Shown: positions 53,242 to 62,539, counted from the stretch's first letter. The stretch: 64,000 nt of DNA from Martinezella rhizogenes (GCF_027460065.1 NZ_JAPYZZ010000020.1:1-64000), one strand, 5' to 3'. The notes: a model not told the origin generated them from the sequence alone. Numbers and translations: made by a program.

Positions 53242-54462
53242 TTATCTGTGGGCGTTAAGCGAAACGACATTGTGCATCGTTTCGTCTGCGCTCGACAGGA
53301 AACGCTTCAGATTGCGCGCTGCCTGACGAATTCGATGCTCGTTTTCCACGAGCGCAAGGCGGACGTAATCATCGCCCATCTCGCCAAAGCCGATGCCGGG
53401 AGCAACGGCGATATCAGCCTTCTCGACCAGAAGCTTGGAGAATTCCAGGCTGCCGAGATGGCGGAACTTTTCCGGGATTTTCGCCCAGGCGAACATCGTC
53501 GCCGCCGGTGGCGGAACCTCGAAACCGGCCTTGCCGAACGTATCGACCATGACATCGCGGCGGCGGCGATAGACGCTGCGCACTTCGGCGATGTCGGAAC
53601 CGTCACCGTTGAGCGCATGCGTCGCCGCAACCTGGATCGGCGTAAAGGCGCCGTAATCGAGATAGGACTTCACGCGGGTCAGCGCCGCGATCAGCCGCTC
53701 GTTACCGACGGCAAAGCCCATGCGCCAGCCGGGCATGGAGAAGGTCTTCGACATGGAGGTGAACTCCACCGCAACGTCCATTGCGCCGGGAACTTCCAGA
53801 ACTGAAGGCGGCGGATTGTTGTCGTCGAAATAAATTTCCGAATAGGCAAGGTCGGACAGCACGATGATCTCATGCTTCTTCGCGAAGGCGATCACGTCCT
53901 TGTAGAAATCGAGCGACGCGACATGCGCCGTCGGGTTCGACGGGTAATTGACGATCAGTGCCAGGGGCTTCGGGATGGAGTGGCGCACGGCGCGCTCCAG
54001 CGGCCCGAAGAAGCTTTCATCCGGCTCGACATTCATCGAGCGGATAACACCGCCTGCCATCAGGAAGCCGAAGGCATGGATCGGATAGGTCGGGTTCGGG
54101 CACAGGATCACGTCACCGGGTGCCGTGATGGCCTGCGCCATATTGGCGAAACCTTCCTTGGAGCCGAGCGTGGCGACGACCTGCGTATCGGGGTTGAGCT
54201 TCACGCCAAAACGACGGGCATAATAGGCGGCCTGCGCGCGGCGAAGACCGGGAATACCCTTGGACGAGGAATAACGATGGGTGCGTGGGTCCTGAACGAC
54301 TTCGCAAAGCTTGTCGACGATCGCCTTGGGGGTCGGAAGGTCGGGATTGCCCATGCCGAGATCGATGATATCGGCCCCGGCCGCTCGCGCGCTCGCTTTC
54401 AAACGGTTGACCTGTTCGAAGACGTATTGCGGCAGACGCCGGACCTTGTGAAACTCTTCCAT
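53242..54462 (-). CDS. Class I/II aminotransferase (LL-DAP/alanine aminotransferase type)
   Basis: This 406-residue PLP enzyme starts MEEFHKVRRLPQYVFEQ. The family's PLP motif SMSKTFSMPGWRMGFA supplies the lysine, and the N-terminal DLGMGNPDLPTP and VNYPSNPTAHVASLDFYKDV blocks match the AlaC/YfdZ and LL-diaminopimelate aminotransferase-like group. AGGA lies five bases before the chosen ATG; upstream starts to 54540 are possible but less supported. Its position directly before hom suggests a role in aspartate-family or pyruvate-family amino acid metabolism. The exact substrate is not fixed by sequence. Confidence 0.9.
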   Translation of the reverse strand: MEEFHKVRRLPQYVFEQVNRLKASARAAGADIIDLGMGNPDLPTPKAIVDKLCEVVQDPRTHRYSSSKGIPGLRRAQAAYYARRFGVKLNPDTQVVATLGSKEGFANMAQAITAPGDVILCPNPTYPIHAFGFLMAGGVIRSMNVEPDESFFGPLERAVRHSIPKPLALIVNYPSNPTAHVASLDFYKDVIAFAKKHEIIVLSDLAYSEIYFDDNNPPPSVLEVPGAMDVAVEFTSMSKTFSMPGWRMGFAVGNERLIAALTRVKSYLDYGAFTPIQVAATHALNGDGSDIAEVRSVYRRRRDVMVDTFGKAGFEVPPPAATMFAWAKIPEKFRHLGSLEFSKLLVEKADIAVAPGIGFGEMGDDYVRLALVENEHRIRQAARNLKRFLSSADETMHNVVSLNAHR

Positions 54463-54763
54463 CACTTTCCTCATGGGAATGGACCGGTTCTGCCGGCCCA
54501 TAACGAAGGTTCGTTTTTTGTTTTTAAACGCCGCCGACACGAACCGATCCGGCAGGCGTTATTCATTGTAGCGCAAAGCACGGGAAAACCTACAAGGCTT
54601 TTCTCGGCTCACACGCCATCGCGATCATCCGCCTGTGATTCGGCACAGCCTTTTCGGCCCCTTTGGCAAGGCGGATCGCGCAATAGGATCAAGGAACTTG
54701 CATAACGCCAGATTCTTGGAAAATGCAAGGCAAGCCATGCTCGAGAACGGCCATTCCTGTCGT
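54463..54763. other. Intergenic region between aminotransferase and nucleoside hydrolase genes
   Basis: About 300 bases upstream of the aminotransferase. A short inverted repeat CTTGCAT/ATGCAAG spans 54697-54729. No gene or clear promoter was seen. Confidence 0.35.
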
Positions 54764-55723
54764 TCAGCCGCGCTCACCCATCACAATTGCCGCACGGATG
54801 ACCGAAAGCACGCGCTCCGGCTTGATATCCGTGCACACAAGCTGGCTCGGATGCCCGTCCCAGTCGCCCGGCGGGAAGGCACGTCCGTCAGGCTTCTGAA
54901 TGGTCTGGCCGTCGGCAAGACCACCACAGACGACGCGCACAGGGCCGCTGCGGGTCTCGAACAGCTCTGGCGCGACGAGATAGACGCAGGCGCAGCTGTC
55001 ATGCACCACCATGCCGTCGCCGGTGCGGGTCTTGTAGAAATCGATGTAGAATTGCGACAGGTCAGAGAGAAGCTGCACGGGCTTGCCGCCGGCCGCCGCC
55101 ATCTCCGCCATGAAGGCGCTGGTCATCACGGTCTTTGTCGTGACGTCGAGGCCGACGACCACCACGCGCCAGGGCGCGGTGAAGACGAGATCGGCCGCTT
55201 CCGGGTCGCCATGAATATTGGCCTCGGCCGCCGGCGACACATTGCCGTTGATATCGAAAGCGCCGCCCATGACGATCACTTCCTTCACCAGCGCGGCGAA
55301 ATCCGGTTCCTCACGCAGCGCCAGCGCCAGATTGGTCATGCGGCCGACGGCGATCAGCGTCACCTCGCCGGGATTGGCTTTCACCGTCTCGATGATGAAG
55401 CGATGCGCGGGGCGGGGATCGAGCGGCAGGTCGATGGTCTCGGGAATATCGATATCGCCGAGGCCGTTTTCGCCATGGATGAAGGTCGGCCAGTGGCCTT
55501 CCTTGCGGGCGGGATCGAAGGTCACGCCGGCGCCTTTCGCAACAGGCGCGGTCATCTGCCATTCCCGCTTCAGGAAAAGCGCATTGCGTGTGGTGATATC
55601 GATGGGCGCATTGCCGAAAACCGTGGTGACGCCGATCAGATCGATATCGGGGTGCCGGTGCAGGAAAAGAAGCGCCATGGCGTCATCCACACCGGGATCC
55701 GTATCGAATATCACTTTATGCAT
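54764..55723 (-). CDS. Nucleoside hydrolase
   Basis: This 319-residue enzyme cleaves the N-glycosidic bond of ribonucleosides, usually in nucleoside salvage. The calcium-binding DTDPGVDDAMA motif at residues 7-17 is the family signature; GRMTNLALAL, VMGGAFDINGNVSPAAEANI and the C-terminal HDSCACVYLV region follow. The start at 55723 (MHKVIFDTDPG) has GAGGGC upstream; a longer frame to 55900 is not supported. Substrate specificity (purine, pyrimidine or uridine) cannot be read. It is divergent from the TSUP transporter gene. Confidence 0.93.
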   Translation of the reverse strand: MHKVIFDTDPGVDDAMALLFLHRHPDIDLIGVTTVFGNAPIDITTRNALFLKREWQMTAPVAKGAGVTFDPARKEGHWPTFIHGENGLGDIDIPETIDLPLDPRPAHRFIIETVKANPGEVTLIAVGRMTNLALALREEPDFAALVKEVIVMGGAFDINGNVSPAAEANIHGDPEAADLVFTAPWRVVVVGLDVTTKTVMTSAFMAEMAAAGGKPVQLLSDLSQFYIDFYKTRTGDGMVVHDSCACVYLVAPELFETRSGPVRVVCGGLADGQTIQKPDGRAFPPGDWDGHPSQLVCTDIKPERVLSVIRAAIVMGERG

Positions 55724-55905
55724 AATGCCCTCATCCATATGTCTCGAGCGCCATCGGTCCTTCCAGCGGCGCGCCACGGAAACATAACGATAAGCGGCCA
55801 CACCGCAATCCCCCTGCCCGTAACCCAACACCCAGAAAGAGATTGCGCGGTCACCGTTTCGGTGAAAGAAGAAGCCCTCTCCTTCCGCCCGCCCGGACAT
55901 ATCAA

Positions 55906-56709
55906 GTGCAAGACATCGCCCTCAACGTTTTTATCATCCTCTTCTGCGTCGCCATCTTCGCCGGATTTATCGATTCCATCGCCGGCGGCGGTGGGCTCAT
56001 AGTCATTCCGGCAATGATGATCATGGGCATTGCGCCGCTCGATACGCTGGGCACCAACAAGCTTCAGGCGCAGTTCGGTTCCGCTTCCGCGACGCTGGCC
56101 TATGCAAGACGCGGCCACGTAAACCTCCGGGAGCAAATGCCGATGGCTTTGATGGCCATGGCTGGCGGCATGCTCGGCGCGCTGACGGCCGCCTTCGTGC
56201 CGGCCGATCTCATGCGCGCCATCATGCCTTTTCTGCTGATCGCGATTGCGCTTTATTTCGCCTTCAAGCCGCAGCTCAGTGATATCGACAGCCACCGTCG
56301 CATCACGCCCTTCGTGTTTGGTCTGGTGGTCGCGCCGCTGATCGGTTTTTATGACGGCGTTTTCGGCCCCGGCGCGGGTTCCTTCTACATGCTCGCCTTC
56401 GTGGCGCTGGCGGGTTTCGGCATGCTGAAGGCAACCGCCCATACCAAGCTGCTGAACCTCGGCTCGAACTTCGGCGGTTTCGTTGTGTTTGCGATGGGCG
56501 GAGCGGTTTTGTGGAAGCTCGGCCTCGCCATGGGCCTTGGCCAGTTCATCGGGGCGCAGGTCGGATCACGCTTTGCGATGAAAAACGGCGCGAAGATCAT
56601 CCGCCCGCTTCTTGTCCTGTCATGCCTCGCCATGGCGACGAAGCTTCTTATCGACGCATCGTCCGCCTGGTCGATCGCTACGATCTGGGAAACCATCTTC
56701 CCGAAATGA
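55906..56709 (+). CDS. TSUP family transporter (TauE/SafE type)
   Basis: This protein of about 267 residues has eight hydrophobic helices in two repeats, with FAGFIDSIAGGGGLIVIPAM and IGFYDGVFGPGAGSFYMLAF, the glycine-rich motifs of the TauE/SafE sulfite/organosulfonate exporter family. The substrate is unknown. The start is uncertain: a GTG at 55906 (MQDIALNVFIILF) sets a natural membrane start, whereas a frame reaching 55843 is open and adds a basic leader. It converges with the PAS-domain gene with a 51-base gap. Confidence 0.85.
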   Translation: MQDIALNVFIILFCVAIFAGFIDSIAGGGGLIVIPAMMIMGIAPLDTLGTNKLQAQFGSASATLAYARRGHVNLREQMPMALMAMAGGMLGALTAAFVPADLMRAIMPFLLIAIALYFAFKPQLSDIDSHRRITPFVFGLVVAPLIGFYDGVFGPGAGSFYMLAFVALAGFGMLKATAHTKLLNLGSNFGGFVVFAMGGAVLWKLGLAMGLGQFIGAQVGSRFAMKNGAKIIRPLLVLSCLAMATKLLIDASSAWSIATIWETIFPK

Positions 56710-56760
56710 GGGATGGTGCAGCGCCTTTTCCCGTCAGGCAACGGACAGGCGCCCGCTGCC

Positions 56761-57456
56761 TCAGCCTGCGGCGCGGCGCCTGCGATCGGCGATTTCGCGG
56801 ATCACCACCATCGCGCCCACGAGCTTGTAGGCGGAGGAGTAGCAGGGCGACATTTCCAGCGACTTGACGACCGTGCGGCCGTTCTGATCTTCCGCATAGG
56901 TATATTTCGACGTATCGCCCTTGAAGCAATTGTCGAGCTTTTCCCTGAGACTGTTCTGGAAACGGTGAACGCCGACAAGCTCGGCGATGTGGCAGCCGAT
57001 CAGCCCTTCCGGCGCATTGCGCTGAAATGCATCGAGCGCATTGGCGAAGGAAACACGGTAACCGGGAGACACGATCACGACAGGCTCGTCCAGATCGTTG
57101 AGCATGTCCTCATCGAGGATCAGATGACGGTGATGCCACGCCAGCGTATCCTCATCCTCGTCACCGACGACCTTTGCCTTTAACGGCATACCGACATAGC
57201 GATCGACCAGAGTGCGCAGCAGCTCGGAGTTGCGCTGCACGCAGCCGAGATCTTCCGCCTCATGATTGAGGAGATCGATGGCAAAACGGAACTGCTCGCG
57301 AATATCTTCGGAACTTTCGGTTTTGCGTCCAACAATCCGCTCGAGGAGTTGTTCCAGTTCACGCTCCAGCACGGCAATCTTGTCGGCTTCGTTCTTACCA
57401 ACGGCAGATTGCAGTTCCGTATAACGCAGCCAGAACAGCTCAATCAAATCTTTCAA
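56761..57456 (-). CDS. PAS domain-containing protein
   Basis: This 231-residue protein begins with TTG, with GGGAG about seven bases upstream, and has a helical N-terminal part (coiled-coil-like, about 1-60). A PAS-like C-terminal domain contains LDEPVVIVSPGYRVSFANAL and NGRTVVKSLEMSPCYSSAYK. It has no output domain visible. It could be a sensory partner protein; the ligand is not evident. It is a lone gene upstream of the lipid A cluster. Confidence 0.78.
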   Translation of the reverse strand: MKDLIELFWLRYTELQSAVGKNEADKIAVLERELEQLLERIVGRKTESSEDIREQFRFAIDLLNHEAEDLGCVQRNSELLRTLVDRYVGMPLKAKVVGDEDEDTLAWHHRHLILDEDMLNDLDEPVVIVSPGYRVSFANALDAFQRNAPEGLIGCHIAELVGVHRFQNSLREKLDNCFKGDTSKYTYAEDQNGRTVVKSLEMSPCYSSAYKLVGAMVVIREIADRRRRAAG

Positions 57457-57735
57457 CCCAACTCTCCCTGAACGGGCATATGCCCCGCTCCCAATGCGAA
57501 CGGATTAACCCATTGCCCCTGTTTATAGCGTCTGCGCGCTTAAAAATGACGTAACAAAACGCAGGAACGCCGTGAGGATTGATGTTCAAAATATCACAGC
57601 CACCGCTATTTTTTCAATTTCGATAATCCATGAACGAGAAATGAGGTTCCACCAATATGAAAAAATACCGAAATGCACGAATTCGCGGTCTATTCTTGTG
57701 AAATCGCAAAAAAATCCGGCCGCCCGGCAGTCGCT

Positions 57736-58674
57736 TCAGATCTGGTGCTTCACGTCCCAGCGATCATGATACCAAAGCCATTGGCCAGGATATTCTCGCA
57801 CCCAGCTTTCCACCTTGTCGTTCAGAAGCTGCGCCGTCGCCTGAATATCGACATTGCCCTTCTGATCCCGCGGGATTTCAACCTTTGGCTCAATCTCCAG
57901 CCTGTAGCGATTGTCCGGAAGGCGTATGCAGCGGGCGGGATAGACATCGCAATTAAACTGCCGCACCAGCTTGGCCAGAAGCGGATTGGTACGGACCTCA
58001 AGCCCGAAGAACTTAGTCGTCAGCCCCTTGCCGAACTTCTGGTCGACAAGCACACCCACACCGCCGCCCTTTTCCAGCTGCCGCGCCAGCGCGAAGGAGG
58101 AGCCGGCATGCGAAGGCACGAGATTGCCCATGCGTTCCTTGCGGAAATTGAACACCTTGTCGGCCACGTAGGGATTGTTCGGCGGCCGGAACAGCACCGT
58201 TACATCAAGACCGAAGGCCGAGCCGGCCACCGGCAGCAGCTCGAAATTGCCGCTATGAGCGGTAAAGACGATGAAGGGCCGCGGATTGTCGCGCAATTCG
58301 AGAAAGGTCGGGATACCCTCGACTTCGATGCGACCGGGTTCGTTTTTTTCCGGGTCGAAATCGAACAGCCGGTCGAGAAACACATATTCCGCCGCAAGCC
58401 GGCCCATATTGGCCCAGCTGTCCATGGCAATCTCCAGCCGCTCTTCCTCGGATTTTTCCGGAAAGGCGCGGGCCAGATTGTAAAGCATCAGCTTGTGGCG
58501 GCCGGTTTTCGGCCCTATCAAGCGCGCCAGCCGGTCCGTGGCGCGAATGCCCGCATCGGCAGGAAAAAGCTTCAGCAGATTGAGAAGGCCGAAAGCGAAT
58601 GTCGCGATCAGCCACTGCCGGAAGTGGTCCAGTTTCAGGACGATCCGCGTCAGGAATAATTTCAAGGGGGTCAA
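57736..58674 (-). CDS. lpxXL: Very-long-chain acyl-ACP lipid A acyltransferase (LpxXL)
   Basis: This 312-residue lysophospholipid/lauroyl-acyltransferase family enzyme has the HX4E motif HSGNFE in FIVFTAHSGNFELLPV, an N-terminal membrane segment at about 22-40 and GVGVLVDQKFGKGLTTKFFG. In rhizobia LpxXL transfers the 27-hydroxyoctacosanoyl group, made by the cluster's own synthase genes, onto lipid A. It is the last gene of the acpXL cluster, overlapping adh2XL by four bases. The homologous LpxL/LpxM has the same fold, so the assignment rests on operon context. Confidence 0.9.
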   Translation of the reverse strand: MTPLKLFLTRIVLKLDHFRQWLIATFAFGLLNLLKLFPADAGIRATDRLARLIGPKTGRHKLMLYNLARAFPEKSEEERLEIAMDSWANMGRLAAEYVFLDRLFDFDPEKNEPGRIEVEGIPTFLELRDNPRPFIVFTAHSGNFELLPVAGSAFGLDVTVLFRPPNNPYVADKVFNFRKERMGNLVPSHAGSSFALARQLEKGGGVGVLVDQKFGKGLTTKFFGLEVRTNPLLAKLVRQFNCDVYPARCIRLPDNRYRLEIEPKVEIPRDQKGNVDIQATAQLLNDKVESWVREYPGQWLWYHDRWDVKHQI

Positions 58675-59699
58675 TCCATCCGCAGAACGATTTTGCCGAA
58701 CACCTGGCGCGTTTCCATGCGCTCCAGCGCCCGGTCGATATCGTCGAAGGTGACTTCCGTGTCGATGACGGGATGAACGATGCCGCGCGCCATCTTCTGC
58801 ATGGCATTGGCCATGTTTTCCATGCGGCAGCCGAAGGAGCCGAGCAGCTTCAGCTGCTGCTGGAACAGCATCATCAGATTGATTTCGGTGGAAACGCCCG
58901 AGGTGGAGCCGCAGGTGACAAGACGGCCACCGCGCTTCAGCGAGAACATCGAGGCGACGAAGGTGTCCTTGCCGACGTGCTCGAACACGACATCGACACC
59001 CTTCTTTTTCGTCAGCTTGCGCACGACGCCTTCAAAACGGTCGGTCCGGTAGTTGATGACATGATCGGCCCCGAGCGCCTTCGCCCGTTCGATCTTGTCG
59101 TCGGAACCGACCGTGGTGATGACGGTGCAGCCCATCTTCTTGGCAAGCTGGATCGCCGCCGTGCCGATACCGGAACCGCCGGCATGGATGAGGATGGTTT
59201 CGCCGGGCTCGAGCTTGGCATTGTCGAACAGCATGTGCTCGACGGTGCCGAAGGTCACCGGCGCAAGCGCCGCGGCAACCGCATCAATTCCATGGGGTGC
59301 CGGCACGAGCTGGCGGGCGGGAATATTGATCTTTTCCTGCGCGAAACCATCGAGATGGAAACCATGGACGCCCTGAACATGTTCGCACAGATTGTCACGG
59401 CCTTCACGGCAGGGCTTGCAGAGCCCGCAGGTGCGCGCGCCGTAAACCGAGACCAGCTGACCGGGCAGCACATTCGAAACGCCGGGACCGATGGCCTCGA
59501 CCACGCCGGAGGCTTCCGCACCGATGGTGAGCGGCATCTTGCGCTTGGCGAAAGCCATGCCGCGCCAGCCCCAAACGTCGATGTGGTTGAGCGCCACGGC
59601 CTTGACGCGCAGCGTCACCTCGCCCGGGCCCGGAGCATCGGGTTCAGGCAGGTCCACTTTTTCGAGCTTCCGGTCATCCACGAGTTGAAGAGCGCGCAT
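58671..59699 (-). CDS. adh2XL: Zinc-binding dehydrogenase of the VLCFA cluster (Adh2XL)
   Basis: This 342-residue MDR protein has GHIDVWGWRG-like N-terminal residues, cysteine-rich loop CGLCKPCREGRDNLC (structural zinc), a coenzyme-binding loop ILIHAGGSGIGTAAIQLAKK and DVVFEHVGKDTF. In the cluster such a reductase is thought to act during elongation of the very-long-chain hydroxy fatty acid; the exact step is not established. It overlaps lpxXL by four bases and is separated from fabF1XL by a structured 141-base spacer. Confidence 0.88.
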   Translation of the reverse strand: MRALQLVDDRKLEKVDLPEPDAPGPGEVTLRVKAVALNHIDVWGWRGMAFAKRKMPLTIGAEASGVVEAIGPGVSNVLPGQLVSVYGARTCGLCKPCREGRDNLCEHVQGVHGFHLDGFAQEKINIPARQLVPAPHGIDAVAAALAPVTFGTVEHMLFDNAKLEPGETILIHAGGSGIGTAAIQLAKKMGCTVITTVGSDDKIERAKALGADHVINYRTDRFEGVVRKLTKKKGVDVVFEHVGKDTFVASMFSLKRGGRLVTCGSTSGVSTEINLMMLFQQQLKLLGSFGCRMENMANAMQKMARGIVHPVIDTEVTFDDIDRALERMETRQVFGKIVLRMD

Positions 59700-59735
59700 A
59701 TTTCAGTCCTTCGCCCGAGGGCGTTATCTAAAAAT

Positions 59736-59853
59736 CATTCCAGCAAAACTCTGTAACGGTTTTGCGGCTGGAATGCGTAATCAAAGAGACGAGAGCGCTT
59801 CCGCAGTGCTTTTGGAAACGCTCCTGTTTAGCGGAACCGGTTAAGCCGGTTCC
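59736..59853. repeat. Structured intergenic element with several hairpins
   Basis: CATTCCAGC (59736-59744) pairs with GCTGGAATG (59767-59775), with inner AAAAC/GTTTT. A second stem, GAGCG/CGCTC with TTCC/GGAA, follows, and GGAACCGG/CCGGTTCC (59833-59853) overlaps the fabF1XL stop. It resembles a dispersed rhizobial palindromic element and could end or process the cluster transcript. Confidence 0.6.
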
Positions 59854-61121
59854 CGCGTCATGACAAGGCTTGCATTCTGCCCGCCAAACCCGAAGGAGTT
59901 GGAGAGAACCGCACCCACCTGCGCATCCCGCTTCACATTCGGCACCACGTCGAGCGTGATGGTCGGATCGGGATTATTGTAGTTGATCGTCGGCGGCAGG
60001 GTGCCGGTCAGCATCGTCTGCAGCGAGAAAACCGCTTCCACCGCGCCGGCTGCCGTCAGCGTATGGCCGATCATCGACTTGTTGGACGACAGCGGAATAT
60101 TCTTCAGGCCTTCACCGAAGACGGCCAGCATCGAGCCATATTCCATCTTGTCGTTCTCAGGCGTCGAGGTGCCGTGCGCGTTGATATAGCCGATGTCGCT
60201 TTCGGCCACGCCCGCATCGGCCAGTGCCGCACGGATCGTCGCAATCGCCGGGCCGCCATCGGGCGAAGACCGCGTGCGGTGGAAGCTGTCAGCCTTTTCG
60301 CCGGCACCCTTGATGATACCGAGAACCTTGGCACCACGGGCGACAGCGGCTTCGAGCGATTCCAGCACCAGCGTTGCGGCACCTTCGGCGATCACGAAAC
60401 CGTCGCGATCCTTGCTGAACGGCTTGGAGGCCTTTTCCGGCGGGTCGTTCTGGGTCGAAAGCGCCGAGAGCAGCGAGAAGCGGATCAGCGCCTCGGCGCT
60501 GACAGAACCGTCGGTCGCAACCGTCAGCGCGCGTTCGGTGCGGCCCTGGCGGATCGCCTCAACGCCGAGCTGGATCGCAGTCGCACCCGAAGCACAGGCA
60601 GTGGACAGAGTGACTGGCAAACCGCGCGTGCCAAAACGGTCGGAAAGACGTTCGGAAATCGCGCCGAACAATGCGGCTTCCTGGAATGCCGGATCGGGAC
60701 GCTGGCGCAACGCCGTCATGAACCGTTCATAGGCGTCACCAGGCTTTGCGGCTGGCGGAGACCGGTCGGCAAGCTCGAAACGGGCGCTCCATTCAGGCTC
60801 GATCGGCGGTGCTGCGAGAAACAGCGGTCCATCGAAATCACCGGATATACCGGCCTGCGCCAGCGCCTCGATGGTGGTTTCGCGGGCGAAGGCATAGGAG
60901 CGCTCGACGGAGTTCGGAACCGGGATATCGATGAAATCGACCGTGCCGCTGATCCGGGTCGAAAGACCCTCGGTCGGGAAGCGGGTGATCTTGTGAATAC
61001 CCGACTTGCCTGATGTCAGCGCCGCCCAGTTATCGGCAAGTCCCTGACCGAGCGAGGTGATGATGCCCATGCCGGTCACGGCAACGATCGGGCGACCGAG
61101 ATGATCCTTAAAATTGGTCAT
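59841..61121 (-). CDS. fabF1XL: Beta-ketoacyl-ACP synthase, VLCFA cluster (FabF1XL)
   Basis: This 426-residue ketosynthase condenses acyl chains with malonyl-ACP in elongation of the very-long-chain fatty acid. The full catalytic triad is visible: Cys176 in LSTACASGATAIQ, the histidine in INAHGTSTPENDKM and the histidine in MIGHTLTAAGAVEA. The N-terminus carries the KAS signature VAVTGMGIITSLG. It lies 12 bases after fabF2XL, which has lost two of these residues, so the two may form a heterodimer with this protein as the active half. Confidence 0.93.
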   Translation of the reverse strand: MTNFKDHLGRPIVAVTGMGIITSLGQGLADNWAALTSGKSGIHKITRFPTEGLSTRISGTVDFIDIPVPNSVERSYAFARETTIEALAQAGISGDFDGPLFLAAPPIEPEWSARFELADRSPPAAKPGDAYERFMTALRQRPDPAFQEAALFGAISERLSDRFGTRGLPVTLSTACASGATAIQLGVEAIRQGRTERALTVATDGSVSAEALIRFSLLSALSTQNDPPEKASKPFSKDRDGFVIAEGAATLVLESLEAAVARGAKVLGIIKGAGEKADSFHRTRSSPDGGPAIATIRAALADAGVAESDIGYINAHGTSTPENDKMEYGSMLAVFGEGLKNIPLSSNKSMIGHTLTAAGAVEAVFSLQTMLTGTLPPTINYNNPDPTITLDVVPNVKRDAQVGAVLSNSFGFGGQNASLVMTREPA

Positions 61122-61133
61122 GGTCTTTTCTCC

Positions 61134-62330
61134 TCACACGTCACGGGACAGGACGGCGACACCTTCGCCGCGCACATGGCCGACGGTGGTGACGACGGCC
61201 TCCGTGGCCGCCTCGCCCATCTGCTTTTCGGCAGCCGCGTCGAAGGTAGGAACCTTCGCGCCGCTTTCAAGCGTCAGCGCCGCCAGAGCCAGCCCGAGCG
61301 GAAACTGCGCCTCAAGTCCATGACCGGTGACACCGCCGAAACCACGAATGACCGAATTTGGCAGCGCCTTTTCGAGAATATCCTTCTCGCGGGCTGTCAC
61401 CTCGTCATAACCGCTCGCGCCGGAAAATACGACGGTCGCAGCGCTGTCCTTTGCAGGCGCAAGCAGCCGCTCCATGCGCTTTTCCATCTTACCGTCATCG
61501 CGGCTGCCACGGTCGCCCTCAATGGCGTCGATGCGGGCATAGATGCGCGCGCCGCGCGCGCTGGCGTGCTTGCGCGATTCCAGCACGAGGAATGCGCCAA
61601 GCGAACCGGAAATCATGCCGCCGCCATCCTGGTCGCCACGCGACCAAAGCGGCTGCCAGCCGCCCTGCGCATGTGCGCCGATGGCTTCGAACAGCAGGAT
61701 CATGTCGGGACGTTCAGCCGAGAAGGCACCGCCCACAAGCGCGTGGCTCGATTCGCCGGAACGAATGCGGTGGAACGCGGTTTCGACGGCGGAGATACCT
61801 GCCGCTTCCTCACCCATGAAGGTGCGGGAAGACCCGGTGACCTTGTGCACGATGGAGATATTGCCGGCCATCAGGTTGGAAAGCTGGGCGAGAAACAGCG
61901 TCGGGCGCAGTTCCGTGGTCAGCTTCTCGTTCAGCAGCTTTTCACGGTCATTGCGCTTCAGCGCCTCATCGACAATCAGCGTATCGACATTGATGTCGCG
62001 CTCGCCGCCGCCGGCAGCAACAATCATGTCCATGGTGGCGCAAGCTTCGGTATCTTCCTTCAGCCCGGCATCATCGAGTGCGAGGCCGGCGGCGAACACG
62101 CCGAGCCGCTGCCAGTTTTCCATCTGGCGCTGGTCACCGCGCTTGGCGATCTGCGCGGACCAGTCGATCTCAGGCATGGGATGGACCGGATAGGGTTTGA
62201 ATTTTTCGGTCTCGACAATCGTCGCCGGCGCGGCTGCTCCAGAAAGAAGCGCCACATGCGCCTGGCTGCCGACGCCGTGACAGGTCACGATGCCGACCCC
62301 TGTTATCACCACATCATTGTCAGATTTCAT
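61134..62330 (-). CDS. fabF2XL: Ketosynthase-like protein of the VLCFA cluster (FabF2XL), catalytic residues replaced
   Basis: This 398-residue protein has the KAS fold (DVVITGVGIVTCHGVG at the start) but aligns by eye with Glu175 in FMGEEAAGISAVE where active ketosynthases have the Cys. The NAHGT histidine aligns with FSGASG (no histidine), while GHGLEAQFPLGL retains a GH near the third position. This combination is like the chain-length factor of type II polyketide systems. It is co-transcribed with the intact FabF1XL. A small gene may overlap its start. Confidence 0.85.
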   Translation of the reverse strand: MKSDNDVVITGVGIVTCHGVGSQAHVALLSGAAAPATIVETEKFKPYPVHPMPEIDWSAQIAKRGDQRQMENWQRLGVFAAGLALDDAGLKEDTEACATMDMIVAAGGGERDINVDTLIVDEALKRNDREKLLNEKLTTELRPTLFLAQLSNLMAGNISIVHKVTGSSRTFMGEEAAGISAVETAFHRIRSGESSHALVGGAFSAERPDMILLFEAIGAHAQGGWQPLWSRGDQDGGGMISGSLGAFLVLESRKHASARGARIYARIDAIEGDRGSRDDGKMEKRMERLLAPAKDSAATVVFSGASGYDEVTAREKDILEKALPNSVIRGFGGVTGHGLEAQFPLGLALAALTLESGAKVPTFDAAAEKQMGEAATEAVVTTVGHVRGEGVAVLSRDV

Positions 62331-62488
62331 CGTCTGTCATCCTTTGCAGCCGGCCCCGCCGAAACGGTCACGGCTATCCAACAGCGGTTGCGAACAACCA
62401 CTTCATGCGTTGCGGAATAAAGCGCGCGGTGCGGATTGGCAATGGTGAAGGCCCGTTCGGCCATCGCCAGCCCACGATTTTCATGCAT
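62327..62488 (-). CDS. Possible 53-residue gene overlapping the fabF2XL start
   Basis: This frame opens with ATG at 62486-62488 and encodes MHENRGLAMAERAFTIANPH and on, ending KDDRR. Its TGA overlaps the fabF2XL ATG by four bases (ATGA), a typical coupled arrangement. It lies in a 209-base gap between fabZXL and fabF2XL, in the same frame as fabZXL after that gene's TAA. No good ribosome site is visible; ATG at residue 9 is an alternative. No family was recognised. It may be a real small gene or a chance frame. Confidence 0.4.
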   Translation of the reverse strand: MHENRGLAMAERAFTIANPHRALYSATHEVVVRNRCWIAVTVSAGPAAKDDRR

Positions 62489-62539
62489 CGAAACCGGGCC
62501 GACGGGAAAAACGCCCTCTTTCGAAACGGGCGGAAGCGC

